Shown: in pieces, positions 7,899 through 16,655 of the stretch
Layout: each line of letters starts with the position of its first letter
Position numbering within the stretch: position 1 is the stretch's first letter
DNA from: Clostridia bacterium
GTDB taxonomy: Bacteria; Acidobacteriota; Terriglobia; Terriglobales; Acidobacteriaceae
Reading direction: 5' to 3'
DNA length: 57,772 nt
Assembly (NCBI GenBank): GCA_035561135.1
Contig: DATMYA010000064.1
Span: 1-57,772, forward strand
The notes under the pieces: model-generated
Told to the model about the DNA's origin: nothing
Seen by the model: only the letters and a program-made list of their open reading frames with translations
Database searches by the model: none
Made by a program: the position numbers and the translations under genes

Positions 7899-9758
7899 TT
7901 AATTGCGCGTGCTGTCCTGAAGCCGGCCCAGGATTCTGGTTCGAGTACACCAGCGCTCCAGCACTAGCCCGGCGCTATTCACATTCTGTTGGGATGAGAG
8001 CAGCGCTCCTTGCAAAACAACCTGCAAGCCATAGCCAAGCGACGTGGCCTCTCTGGACAAAGCACCGAACAACTCGCGAATGTGGAAGGTCTGGCCGGAC
8101 GAAGACCAAACGTCGTAAAGCACAATCGCAGGCTTGTCCAACGACACTCGGCAGATCGGATCTTCTTCCGGGGCAGTAATCTCAAATGCCTGCTTTGCTG
8201 CCCATGCGATCAGGGTGACATGGGGGCTTGGGTGGTAGATGTACGCCGCATGTCCGCGCCGGAGCCTGTCGGCAAAATGGCGTAACCGTCCTCCCAGTTC
8301 GCGGTGTTCAAGGGAGACGGTCGCGAGTTCTCCAAGCGATGCAGGTGACAGAACAAGAGGCGGATGTGCTGAGTCACACTGGGGCGTCTGCTCCGCAAAG
8401 GTAAATATTGCGACCTCTTCTTTTGAGTACAAATACTTCGCAATCGAGCGCACAGAAGAGCGGAGCATTTCTGCCCAATTTGCCGACGTGATATCGCCGT
8501 TCATTGCCGCAGCAACATGCTGAATCCGATGAAGAAGTCCGGGCGTTCGGCGAGAGGCATACGTCTGTTGCTTGCCTTGCTCCTTGATCCACCTGAGAGT
8601 GTCAATCGCTCGTCGTCTCAGATACGGGAAAGACAAATGACCGGATTGTTTGTTCAAGTAGACAGCAACATTCTCCTTGGTGTGATTCGAGAACCGGCGC
8701 TTGTAGTCTTCGCCTCCGATCCCGAAGTCGAACTCACAAATATCGCTCTCCTCCGCGTACTCCAGCAGTTTGCCCAGCAACACCTCTCCGGGTGAGTAGA
8801 CCATCTCATCGACGTTGAAGACCGATGTGTACCGAATGAAGCTGTGGTTGTATTGGAATCCGAAGTGGTAAGCCAGCGGCCGCCCATCCAGTTGCAGCAA
8901 TGAAAATCGCAAGGGGCCAGCGGGGTCGAACTCTTCTGTGATGTTCTGGTAGAACTCTCGCGCACTCTCCTCCAGGAATCGACTCCTTTGTCCAAGCAGC
9001 GCGCGCCGCTCGATATGCTGGCGGAAGAAGATTGGCAGATGGTGTCGGATTTCTTCGCGCGTTTCCAGGTGTCGAAACTCGAGGCGGCCGAGGCGTTCGA
9101 GCCGGTGCTGCTGGCGCCTGATGTCTTTTTTCTGAGCCAGCTTCCGCAAAGCTCCCTTGTCGTTTTCGGTGATAAGAATCGTTGGGCAGGGGAATCTAAA
9201 GACGACCTGTAGATGGCTTCGAAGCTGGCTCGGCAGCTTGTTGACCGCACGCGCCAGCCGGGAGCTTGCTGGCACATTCTCCAGTTCGCATGTATCCCAG
9301 GTGTCGCGTGTTCGCAAGAGCGCTATGAAGGTTTGTTCAACGACATCGGCAGCCGCAGATTCTTCGCAGATCACGTCGTTGTAGTCACCTCGGGGTAACT
9401 GCAGGATTCGACCGCTTGCAACCATTGGCAGGATGCCAGCTACGCACCCTCGCTGATCGCGAACAATTGGGATCTGAAGCGTGAGGTTGGAGCCATATGC
9501 GTGCCAAAAAGCCCGAAACCAACCAAAGGTCTGGAATATGGAATTGGAGGCCTCGGCGGCGACCAGCCGTGCCCAGTCGGACGAGATGCTTTCCAGCTCG
9601 TCAAAGCTTGTTACAAATTCGCAATGGAATGCGGAACTGATACGGTCACGCGGCCCAACGCTGGCGAACACGGTCGCCGGGGGGGAATTCGTGGAGCACG
9701 GCACATCTCTTCGCGTTGACATAGGGAAACAGATGATCCCTTGGGGCATCTTCCTCAT
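7899..9758 (-). CDS. CelD-type GNAT acyltransferase with an extra C-terminal domain
   Basis: 619 residues, about 220 longer than its downstream neighbour. Residues of roughly 40-400 form a complete CelD/Acetyltransf_6 unit: FGWFRAFWHAYG near the start, LAQKKDIRRQQHRLERLG, LQLDGRPLAYHFGF, and FDFGIGGEDYKRRFS at its end. The remaining ~200 residues form a separate domain without an obvious name; the stretch AIVLYDVWSSSG...HIRELFGALSREA recalls the beta4-alpha3 part of a GNAT fold, which is inference only. No clear ribosome-binding site precedes the ATG at 9758, and an ATG at residue 13 is an alternative. It is the first gene of a four-gene minus-strand block reaching the MurJ-like flippase. Confidence 0.75.
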   Translation of the reverse strand: MRKMPQGIICFPMSTRRDVPCSTNSPPATVFASVGPRDRISSAFHCEFVTSFDELESISSDWARLVAAEASNSIFQTFGWFRAFWHAYGSNLTLQIPIVRDQRGCVAGILPMVASGRILQLPRGDYNDVICEESAAADVVEQTFIALLRTRDTWDTCELENVPASSRLARAVNKLPSQLRSHLQVVFRFPCPTILITENDKGALRKLAQKKDIRRQQHRLERLGRLEFRHLETREEIRHHLPIFFRQHIERRALLGQRSRFLEESAREFYQNITEEFDPAGPLRFSLLQLDGRPLAYHFGFQYNHSFIRYTSVFNVDEMVYSPGEVLLGKLLEYAEESDICEFDFGIGGEDYKRRFSNHTKENVAVYLNKQSGHLSFPYLRRRAIDTLRWIKEQGKQQTYASRRTPGLLHRIQHVAAAMNGDITSANWAEMLRSSVRSIAKYLYSKEEVAIFTFAEQTPQCDSAHPPLVLSPASLGELATVSLEHRELGGRLRHFADRLRRGHAAYIYHPSPHVTLIAWAAKQAFEITAPEEDPICRVSLDKPAIVLYDVWSSSGQTFHIRELFGALSREATSLGYGLQVVLQGALLSSQQNVNSAGLVLERWCTRTRILGRLQDSTRN

Positions 9759-10149
9759 ATTAGTTAGAAGCCGGAAAAGATTACGGGCTTGTTAAAGTTT
9801 CAGTCTTCGACTCCGGATTAGGGTTTTCGTTTGTACTCTGAGTTGACTGCGGAGCTGACTTCGCTCTTGAGCTTCCCAAAGGTAATTGCTTTGTGGACGG
9901 TCCCGCACTTTCCAGCCTTTCCCGGCACAGCGGCCTTAAAGCGCACTGGATTTCAAAACTAAGGGGCGAGCGAACTCGCGATGAGCGAGTGAGCGAGCCG
10001 CCCTTCTCACGGCAACGTCAAGCTTCAGAGAGGATTCGGAGCCGGGCGGCAACTTAGCGACGCAAGTTCAACATCAGAGTTGGGCAGAGTTGGTTTCCGG
10101 GACTAGGTTCACGATTGAACGAACTTTGTCCCGCCAAGGGGGTGCCAGC
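9759..10149. other. 391-bp divergent intergenic region with a hairpin
   Basis: This stretch separates the minus-strand acyltransferase from the plus-strand SGNH lipoprotein and must hold both promoters. I see no supportable small gene. At 9961-10005 there is a GC-rich dyad: outer arms AAGGG(G)CG / CGCCCTT and an inner arm ACTCGC / GCGAGT around a GATGA loop. It has no following T tract and could be a leader structure or a chance dyad. Confidence 0.5.
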
Positions 10150-10770
10150 GTGCGTGGAGCAAAGTTTTGCGTCGCGATATTGTTGATCCTGGAATTGTTT
10201 GCTCTCGGTTGTGGTGGTGGGAGTGGTAACTCAACCCGCTCTCAACCAGTTGAGGTCGTATTCATAGGCAGTTCTCAGACTGTTGACTGGCAACTGCCGC
10301 AAAGCTTTCCCGGAAAGAACTACGTCAAAAAGGGCCGGCTCAGTGATGCGTCGGCCGATATGCTGGCGCGGTTCCAAACTGACGTTGTAGGCCTTAAGCC
10401 CCGTGTGGTCGTGATCTGGGCTGGCGAAAACGATATCGATCGACAACTCCCGCTCGCCCAGCTTCAAGCGAACATTGACGCGATGCGTCAACAGGCGGCA
10501 ACGGCCAACATTGGAGTTGTATTCGGTACGGTCCCGCCGAAAACCGGAACCGATGCGAATCAGAACCCAGCAATCGTTGAGTTCAACGATTGGCTTCGGT
10601 CATACGTGGCCAGCAACAAGGTTCAACTGGCGGATTTCTACGCGCTGCTAGTTGACTCTGCTGGCATGATCAAGCCGGAGTTTGCAAACGGCACAGAGCA
10701 CCTGACACCGGCCGCTTACGAGGTAATAACGCCGATCGCCGCAGCCGCCATTGCAGCGGCTATGCAATAG
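10150..10770 (+). CDS. SGNH/GDSL-type hydrolase, putative lipoprotein
   Basis: A GTG at 10150 is preceded by AAGGGGG at good spacing. It gives a compact lipoprotein signal (LFALGC lipobox, cysteine at about residue 19); an ATG at 10090 would add 20 residues before the signal. The mature part is a small alpha/beta hydrolase-like fold: block I FIGSSQT with the candidate nucleophile serine, block III WAGENDI (GxND), and block V TEHLTPAAY with the catalytic histidine. The usual GDS is GSS, and the Asp three residues before the block V His is not in its normal place, so activity is probable but not certain. SGNH enzymes in EPS loci often add or remove O-acetyl groups. It is one of three plus-strand genes in the locus. 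Confidence 0.75.
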   Translation: MRGAKFCVAILLILELFALGCGGGSGNSTRSQPVEVVFIGSSQTVDWQLPQSFPGKNYVKKGRLSDASADMLARFQTDVVGLKPRVVVIWAGENDIDRQLPLAQLQANIDAMRQQAATANIGVVFGTVPPKTGTDANQNPAIVEFNDWLRSYVASNKVQLADFYALLVDSAGMIKPEFANGTEHLTPAAYEVITPIAAAAIAAAMQ

Positions 10771-10785
10771 CCTTAGGTGTCATAG

Positions 10786-12258
10786 TTATTGCAGGTTGAA
10801 GTTGACGGCGGAGTTGGTGTCGGTGGTCACGGTCGCCGACTGCTGCAGCGTTGTATACCCGGTTTTCGATACTGTTACCGCGTAGCTGCCAATAGACATC
10901 TGGCCAGACGAATACACTCCCGACGCGTTCGTGGTGACGCTCTTCGAGAATGGAACTATGCCGCCAGAGAATTGGACGGTAGCGCCTGAGATCGCAACGC
11001 CGGAAGAATTCGTCACTTTTCCGGAGATAGTTCCCATGTTCGGTTTCATAAACCAGTCGAGGCGCGCCGTGTATCCGGCATCGATTCCAACCGTTTGCGA
11101 CTGGCTCTGCCAATTCAACTTCGAACCATTCACTGTATAGTTCCCAGCCGCAACGTTGCTCAATGCGTACTTGCCCGACGAGTTCGTCGAGACAGACCTG
11201 AACTGCGCCTGGACGCTTACGGCGGTAAGAGTGCTGCAGTCGATTGTGCTGCCAACCTTATCTACGCGGGACTTGCCGTCCACACCGCCTGTCGCAACAG
11301 CAATGGCCGGTGCGTGATAGTACATGGTGAACTGATTCGCCGAATCCGTCATGTATGCATCCAGGTACGGCGAATAGGTCTTGACATCGATCTGGTTCAG
11401 CAACGGCTTGAAAGTCAGGATGCGCAGGTATCCATTCCCGCCGTTCTCGCCGGATTGGTAATCGGATAAAACCTCGTTCACCAGATTGCCCGCTTCGCCC
11501 AGATCGCTGCGCCGTCCTGTATAGGAAATGTGTCCGCTCAGCACCAGGAAAATATTCGAGTACTTGCGAAACAACTTGTTCCACATTGCCTCACCGTCAT
11601 TGCCGTAGGTCGTGTAAACCCCGTCGTCACACTTGTCCACGCGCGTGCTGTCCTTGTATGTGAAGCTGTGGGTGATGACGATCACTTCCTTACCGGCGTT
11701 TGCGCTTAGGATCTGGTCGGCCCAGGCAAGCACGGCATCTCGCGGATAGAACTCAAGCGCCAGGATTAGATAGCTCGTCTCGTTGACGTTCACCTCTCCG
11801 TAGAAGTTCTCGTTACTTCCAGCATAGTTGCCTCGATACCAACTGTAACCGGCGTAGCGAGAAGGTCCAAAATAGGTGTTGAAGTTAGTAACCTTGCGTG
11901 TGGTCGCCGAAACGGACTGGTAATCACGATTTCCAATCGGCAGGAAATACGGAATCTTTCCTTCAATCAGCTTGACCGCCGCATCGGCGTTCTGCCATTG
12001 CGTAAGGTCGGAGCCTTTGTCCACGATGTCGCCAAGGCCGAGCACGAACTTGATGTTCAGAGCGTCAATGTTGTCGGCAATCCACTGAGTCTGGCTCGTG
12101 AAAATCTGCGGGTAGCTGGCGGAATAGAACTGCGTATCCGGCAGCGCAATCACCGTGAACTCACCAGAGTTCGTCTGTGCCATTCCGGGGACAGCGAACA
12201 GCAGCATAAAAACCGCAACAACCATGACTTGAAGCGCGCACAGTTTGCGATTCAACAT
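10786..12258 (-). CDS. Secreted calcineurin-like metallophosphoesterase with carboxypeptidase-regulatory-like repeats
   Basis: About 490 residues from an ATG at 12258 with GAGG upstream; this start exposes a clean signal peptide ending in PGMAQ. The catalytic domain (to about residue 320) has the metallophosphoesterase motifs in order: LPDTQ, GDIVDKG, GNRD, THS and SGHIS. Two beta-sandwich CarboxypepD_reg-like domains follow, one around VSTNSSGKYALSNVAAGNYTV and one beginning GTISGKVTNSSGVAISGATV. The protein is exported and probably acts on phosphorylated material at the cell surface or outside; substrate unknown. It faces the SGNH gene tail to tail with a 15-bp gap. The link to EPS is positional only. 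Confidence 0.85.
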   Translation of the reverse strand: MLNRKLCALQVMVVAVFMLLFAVPGMAQTNSGEFTVIALPDTQFYSASYPQIFTSQTQWIADNIDALNIKFVLGLGDIVDKGSDLTQWQNADAAVKLIEGKIPYFLPIGNRDYQSVSATTRKVTNFNTYFGPSRYAGYSWYRGNYAGSNENFYGEVNVNETSYLILALEFYPRDAVLAWADQILSANAGKEVIVITHSFTYKDSTRVDKCDDGVYTTYGNDGEAMWNKLFRKYSNIFLVLSGHISYTGRRSDLGEAGNLVNEVLSDYQSGENGGNGYLRILTFKPLLNQIDVKTYSPYLDAYMTDSANQFTMYYHAPAIAVATGGVDGKSRVDKVGSTIDCSTLTAVSVQAQFRSVSTNSSGKYALSNVAAGNYTVNGSKLNWQSQSQTVGIDAGYTARLDWFMKPNMGTISGKVTNSSGVAISGATVQFSGGIVPFSKSVTTNASGVYSSGQMSIGSYAVTVSKTGYTTLQQSATVTTDTNSAVNFNLQ

Positions 12259-12522
12259 GACAGCCTCGCGACAGGCGTCCTCAGTGCAAGCAAGTTGCGA
12301 CACCTGTGATCTTTCGATTGTTTCAAAATTCGGAGCCGCGACGGAACTGCGCGCCGTCCTCTTCGGACAGCTTACTTAGTGAGTTGCGCGATGGAATCGT
12401 TTGGATTGTTAGTAACTGGAAATAGTCCCTGAAATAATCCAGAGTTGCGTCTGTCGAGAGCTGGATGCATTCCGAGTGTCTTTGCCATTTGTGAGCTGTT
12501 GGCTGGCCGAATATGCCCTCCA

Positions 12523-13539
12523 TCAATGACTGTAGACGTTCTCGTAAACCGTCCGGACGCGCTGGGCAATGCGATCAACTGCGCAGTCTCCAAGATTCTC
12601 GCGTCCATTGGATCGAGTTCCGCAAGCGAGTACCTCGGCGATACCTCTGCCGATCGCAGCGGGGTTCCTCTCAACGATGCGCGACGGCGATACTCCCCAC
12701 AGGCGTTCTCGTACGTCGCCAACGTCCACGCTGACGACGGGCAGATTGCACGCAAGCGCTTCCTGCACGACAGTCGGCGAACCTTCGAAAAGGCTCGCGA
12801 GCACCAGGCAATCAGCGGCTGCGAAGTAGAGCGGTGCCTTTTCAGGGGAGACGTTGCCCTCCATCACTTCAAGTCGCACGCGAGGCATTGTCTGCCGCAC
12901 GTACTCAATTGCCTCGCGCACAACCGGAAGTCCCTTAAATTCCGGCTTGTTGCTCGCGTTGAACAGCACGACGGGCACGTCTTGCTCCCAACCGAGCCGA
13001 TGACGAGCCTCAAGCCTTGGCGATGGGCAGAATTCCTGCGGGTCAACCCCAGTTGGAACGATCCTGGCATCCCGGCGCAGCCATAAGCGCGATCTTAACT
13101 GCGAGCTGGCGCAGATCACATCCGTCGCAGCCAATGCCGCAAGTTGTGAAAGCAGGTGCGTGAAGCGCCAGTGCAGGGAACTGACCGCCGTTGGAACCGG
13201 GTTTAGATCGCTTCCCCAGAAGGTGATGATGAGCGGAGTTCGAGTTGCCAGCGCGCAGAAAAAAGCGTTCACAGAGCCGAAGTGGGCGTGGACCAGGTCG
13301 GGCCTGTACTCCCGCAACTCGCGCCTGAACCTCAGGAATTCCTTGAACAGAATCCGAGGGGAGGTGCGCGAACTCAGGTAGAACATCCGGATGTCTAGCC
13401 CGGTCCTGGCAATTGCATTGACCTGCCGCCGGGCGAAGATCATCCAAACGCTGTCCTCCTTTGCGGGGATTACGGCGAGCACTCGCGGCCTTACAGGCGC
13501 GGTTCCGGCATTGGTTTGTCCACAAGGTGCGCTTGCCAT
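12523..13539 (-). CDS. Glycosyltransferase family 4 (GT-B)
   Basis: 338 residues with the GT-B layout. The N-terminal half carries DLVHAHFGSVNAFFC and ITFWGSDLN. The C-terminal half has the donor-binding motif EGSPTVVQEALACNLPVV, with the E-x7-E signature of retaining GT4 enzymes. The start ATG has AGGAG about nine bases upstream. It would add one sugar to the undecaprenyl-linked EPS repeat at the cytoplasmic membrane face. Only one other classical glycosyltransferase is seen in the window (25.3-26.7 kb). Sugar specificity cannot be read from the sequence. Confidence 0.88.
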   Translation of the reverse strand: MASAPCGQTNAGTAPVRPRVLAVIPAKEDSVWMIFARRQVNAIARTGLDIRMFYLSSRTSPRILFKEFLRFRRELREYRPDLVHAHFGSVNAFFCALATRTPLIITFWGSDLNPVPTAVSSLHWRFTHLLSQLAALAATDVICASSQLRSRLWLRRDARIVPTGVDPQEFCPSPRLEARHRLGWEQDVPVVLFNASNKPEFKGLPVVREAIEYVRQTMPRVRLEVMEGNVSPEKAPLYFAAADCLVLASLFEGSPTVVQEALACNLPVVSVDVGDVRERLWGVSPSRIVERNPAAIGRGIAEVLACGTRSNGRENLGDCAVDRIAQRVRTVYENVYSH

Positions 13540-13673
13540 CCTTATCTCCTGAGTGATGCCTTAACCACGAACCATGAACCTCGCGCCTACGCAGCGGCAC
13601 ACGTATCTGGCCGCTCATCGTCTGCCAAGGCGGGCGACGATGAGCGGCGGAGTTTAGGTGAGAAGCAGAGTGG

Positions 13674-14681
13674 CTACGCGGCGCTGACTTGCTGAACCGC
13701 CTCGGGCGCAGCGACACGAGCCGCATTGCGCTCGTGCTCGATTACGCGCGTCAGAATGGCGTCCAGCTTCATGCTGGGCTTCCAGCCAATCGCCTGATTG
13801 ATTTTGCTGATGTCCGGGACACGGCGGCGCATGTCCTCGAAGCCCTCTGTGTAAGCGTCTTCATAGGGCACCAGCACAATGCGCGAATCGGAGTTTGTGA
13901 TCGTCTTCACGCGCTCCGCCAACTCGAGTATGGTCACCTCGTCGGAGCTCCCGATATTGAAGACGTCGCCCAGCAAGCGCCTGTTTTCCGCCAGTCCGAT
14001 CAGCGCCTGGACTGCTTCGCCTACATATGTGAAGCAACGGCTCTGCCGCCCATCGCCGAAGACCGTGATGTCTTCACCTGCCAGCGCCTGGCGGACAAAG
14101 TTCGGTATCACCATCCCGTAACGCCCCGTTTGTCGCGGACCCACCGTGTTGAACAAGCGCGCAATCACCGTCGGAACGTGCTTCTCTCTCCAGTAGGCCA
14201 CGGCCAGGAATTCGTCTATGGCCTTCGAGCAGGCATAGCTCCAGCGCGCGGTTGTCGTGGCGCCCATCACGGTGTCGTCGGATTCGCGATAAGGCAGCCG
14301 CTCCGCTTTTCCGTACACCTCGGATGTCGAAGTGATTAGCACCCGTTTCTGTTTCTTCGCCGCGAGTTCGAGTACGACCTCGGTTCCGCGAACATTCGTT
14401 TCGATCGTGCGCACAGGGCTTTCAACGATCAACCGTACGCCGACCGCAGCCGCGAGGTGGTACACGATGTCACACCGGTCCACCAGTTCTGCCATGAGCT
14501 GCTTGTTGGTGATCGACTCAATTTCGTAAAAAAAGCCACGTTCGTTCTTCAAATGTTCGATGTTGTTGATCGAACCTGTCGAGAGATCGTCGATTGCATA
14601 CACGCTATGTCCGCGTTGCAAGCACGCCTCTGCCAGATGCGAGCCGATGAACCCACAACCGCCAGTGATCAGAATGTTCAC
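13674..14681 (-). CDS. NAD-dependent epimerase/dehydratase (extended SDR)
   Basis: 335 residues from a GTG at 14681 preceded by TTTAGGGGG; the frame stays open upstream, but the SDR fold starts right here with NILITGGCGFIGSHLAE. The catalytic S/T and Y-x3-K are in TSTSEVYG and SYACSKAIDEF. RLFNTVGPRQTGRYGMVIP and DGRQSRCFTYVGEAVQAL place it near the UDP-glucuronate decarboxylase / GDP-mannose dehydratase branch of sugar SDRs. If it is a UDP-GlcA decarboxylase it would draw on the Ugd product made elsewhere in the locus and yield UDP-xylose; a 4-epimerase or 4,6-dehydratase role is also possible. It is divergent from the first beta-helix gene. Confidence 0.85.
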   Translation of the reverse strand: MNILITGGCGFIGSHLAEACLQRGHSVYAIDDLSTGSINNIEHLKNERGFFYEIESITNKQLMAELVDRCDIVYHLAAAVGVRLIVESPVRTIETNVRGTEVVLELAAKKQKRVLITSTSEVYGKAERLPYRESDDTVMGATTTARWSYACSKAIDEFLAVAYWREKHVPTVIARLFNTVGPRQTGRYGMVIPNFVRQALAGEDITVFGDGRQSRCFTYVGEAVQALIGLAENRRLLGDVFNIGSSDEVTILELAERVKTITNSDSRIVLVPYEDAYTEGFEDMRRRVPDISKINQAIGWKPSMKLDAILTRVIEHERNAARVAAPEAVQQVSAA

Positions 14682-14839
14682 GTCTGTTATCCCCCTAAAG
14701 TTTGTGAGTGCAAGTTGTTGAGCGAAGTCGTTAGGCGCCGTTCGTGCTGTCCCGGTTCGCGGCATCGCGTCTGAATGAATATTGCGCATCAAACAAAATG
14801 CGGGTAAGCGACACCGGCCGTTGATTGGCAGGAGCGAAC

Positions 14840-16516
14840 ATGGGAACGCAGCTTCATTTCGACAAAGCTTTCGTAGAGATTGTTGCCTTCGCGTGCCTGG
14901 CTCTTGGGTTGATGGTCCAGCCAGCACATGCAGCCGATTACTACATATCCCCCGACGGCAAACCGGGCGGCACCGGAACAATCGACAGTCCATGGGACAT
15001 CGTCACGGGACTGCGGAAGACTGGGACCGTCAAGAGCGGAGATACGGTCTGGTTACGCGGAGGCACGTACGGTACAGGCGGCCCCCTGGTCTACTCATGC
15101 ACGCTGAGCGGCGGGCCGTCGGCACCGGTGGTTATCAGGGAGCAACGCGGCGAGCACGCCAAAGTGAACGGGACTATCAATGTTTCCGGAAGTTACATCT
15201 GGTTGTGGGGATTCGAACTCACCAACTCCAGTCCCCAACGTACCGTGGTCAATATCGATAATGAGCGGCCACGCGGCATCCTCATTGCGGCCGCAAGCGT
15301 TGGCGTGAAGGTCATCAACATGGTCATTCACGATGTCGGACGCGCCGGTATTGCCGGCGGTGGGAACAACTTCGAGATCTACGGCAGCCTTTTCTGGGGC
15401 AACGGAATTTACGATGGCAAGGTCGGCCCGCGTGGAGATGCCACTTACCTGAACCTGTGGCACCGCTCTCCTGACGCCGGCGCAACCAACGTTGTTCGCG
15501 ACAACATAGCATTTCGCAATTTCTATTCCGGCTTCAAGGTCTACACCGAATGGCCGGACGTTTATATCGATGGATACGAACTCGAAGGCAATGTCTCGTT
15601 TGACAATGGCGCGCGCGCGAATGGTTCCCATGAGCATGGCAATTTCATTGTCAATTCCGCCATTGGGGGCACTCCAATCAAGCGGCTCAAGGTAATCGGC
15701 AATTACACGTACCGGACGCCCGAGAGCACGAACCCATACAACTCCGAGTTCGGGTGTACGCCCGGAAGCGGCATTCAGTGTGAAGATGCCGCAATCCGCG
15801 ACAACTACTTCGTCGCAGGCACGACGAACGTCGGCGCTTTCAAGGTGCAAAACTGGAAGCACGTCGAGACCGTGGACAATACCGCGGTTGCGAATGGGAA
15901 CGGCGCGCTGGCCGAGTGGGTCCAAGAGTTCAAGCCCGCTTTCGTCCAATGGAACAACAATCATTATTACGGCGGCTCCGGAACGCCGTTCACTACAGCT
16001 ACATCTCAGCCAGACAAACTCTCGCAGTGGGCTTTCGCCCTTCCAGTTAAGTCCAAAGGCAAGGGCCCGGCACCGCGCCGTTTGGATTTCGCAAAATGGA
16101 AGAAGGAGGCATCTGCTGATGCAAGCGGCGTCTACGACTCGAACCGGCCAACGGGAATAAAAACTGTCGTGAGGAAGAACCTTTACGAGCCAGGAGACCG
16201 CGCAAACATCATCATCTTTAACTGGGATAAGAAGAAGTCCGTGACAGTGGACCTGACCGCGGCTGGGTTAGCGCAGGGTTCCTCGTTCGAGATTCTCGAT
16301 GCACAAAATTATTTCGGATCACCCGTGGCGACCGGCGTTTTCAGGTCCAGTTCGCCGACCGTAATGTTGCCGATGAACTTAACGGCTGTATCGGAGCTTG
16401 TAGGGAACGTCGATCATCTGACGAACAAGCATACCGGGCCTGAGTTCGCGGTTTTCATTCTTCGGAAGCGTGCCAGCTCTCCGCCCCACGCACCGGTGCG
16501 GCGCAAAGGTGGTTAG
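14840..16516 (+). CDS. Secreted right-handed beta-helix protein (paralogue 1)
   Basis: About 558 residues from an ATG at 14840 preceded by CAGGAGCGAAC. An N-terminal signal peptide ends at AHA-ADYYIS. The body opens with ISPDGKPGGTGTIDSPW and GDTVWLRGGTYGTGG, the hallmark start of pectate-lyase-like parallel beta-helix proteins, and contains rows such as VINMVIHDVGRAGIAGG and FEIYGSLFWGNGIYD. A C-terminal beta domain follows (KNLYEPGDRANIIIFNW to the end). The fold is typical of polysaccharide lyases, hydrolases and epimerases, so processing of the locus's own polymer is plausible but unproven. A paralogue lies at 18.9-21.3 kb with the same ribosome-binding context. It lacks that paralogue's C-terminal Ig and DNRLRE domains. 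Confidence 0.82.
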   Translation: MGTQLHFDKAFVEIVAFACLALGLMVQPAHAADYYISPDGKPGGTGTIDSPWDIVTGLRKTGTVKSGDTVWLRGGTYGTGGPLVYSCTLSGGPSAPVVIREQRGEHAKVNGTINVSGSYIWLWGFELTNSSPQRTVVNIDNERPRGILIAAASVGVKVINMVIHDVGRAGIAGGGNNFEIYGSLFWGNGIYDGKVGPRGDATYLNLWHRSPDAGATNVVRDNIAFRNFYSGFKVYTEWPDVYIDGYELEGNVSFDNGARANGSHEHGNFIVNSAIGGTPIKRLKVIGNYTYRTPESTNPYNSEFGCTPGSGIQCEDAAIRDNYFVAGTTNVGAFKVQNWKHVETVDNTAVANGNGALAEWVQEFKPAFVQWNNNHYYGGSGTPFTTATSQPDKLSQWAFALPVKSKGKGPAPRRLDFAKWKKEASADASGVYDSNRPTGIKTVVRKNLYEPGDRANIIIFNWDKKKSVTVDLTAAGLAQGSSFEILDAQNYFGSPVATGVFRSSSPTVMLPMNLTAVSELVGNVDHLTNKHTGPEFAVFILRKRASSPPHAPVRRKGG

Positions 16517-16523
16517 TACGGCA

Positions 16524-16573
16524 GGGATCCTTCGACTGCGCGGCGCGACTGCGTCGCTGCGCTCAGGGAGACA
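16524..16573. repeat. Copy of a putative interspersed REP-like element
   Basis: The segment begins GGGATCCTTCGACTGCGC and ends GCGCTCAGGGAGACA, just past the beta-helix stop. The arrangement GATCCTTCG ... GCGC ... CTCAGG-A-GACA matches one half of the larger imperfect palindrome at 54511-54608. Both lie outside genes. Sequences of this style are common between genes in Acidobacteriota; family membership here is from pattern only. Confidence 0.5.
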
Positions 16574-16655
16574 ACAAGCACGTGACTGTACGATTCCGCC
16601 GCTGCGCAATCAATTACGCGGCTGCGCTACTCCGTGCTGCTCCATGCACAATCAA

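Noticed and set aside
15095..15964. A 289-codon minus-strand open frame
   Set aside because: It is antisense to the beta-helix gene, whose signal peptide, ribosome-binding site and paralogue support the plus strand.
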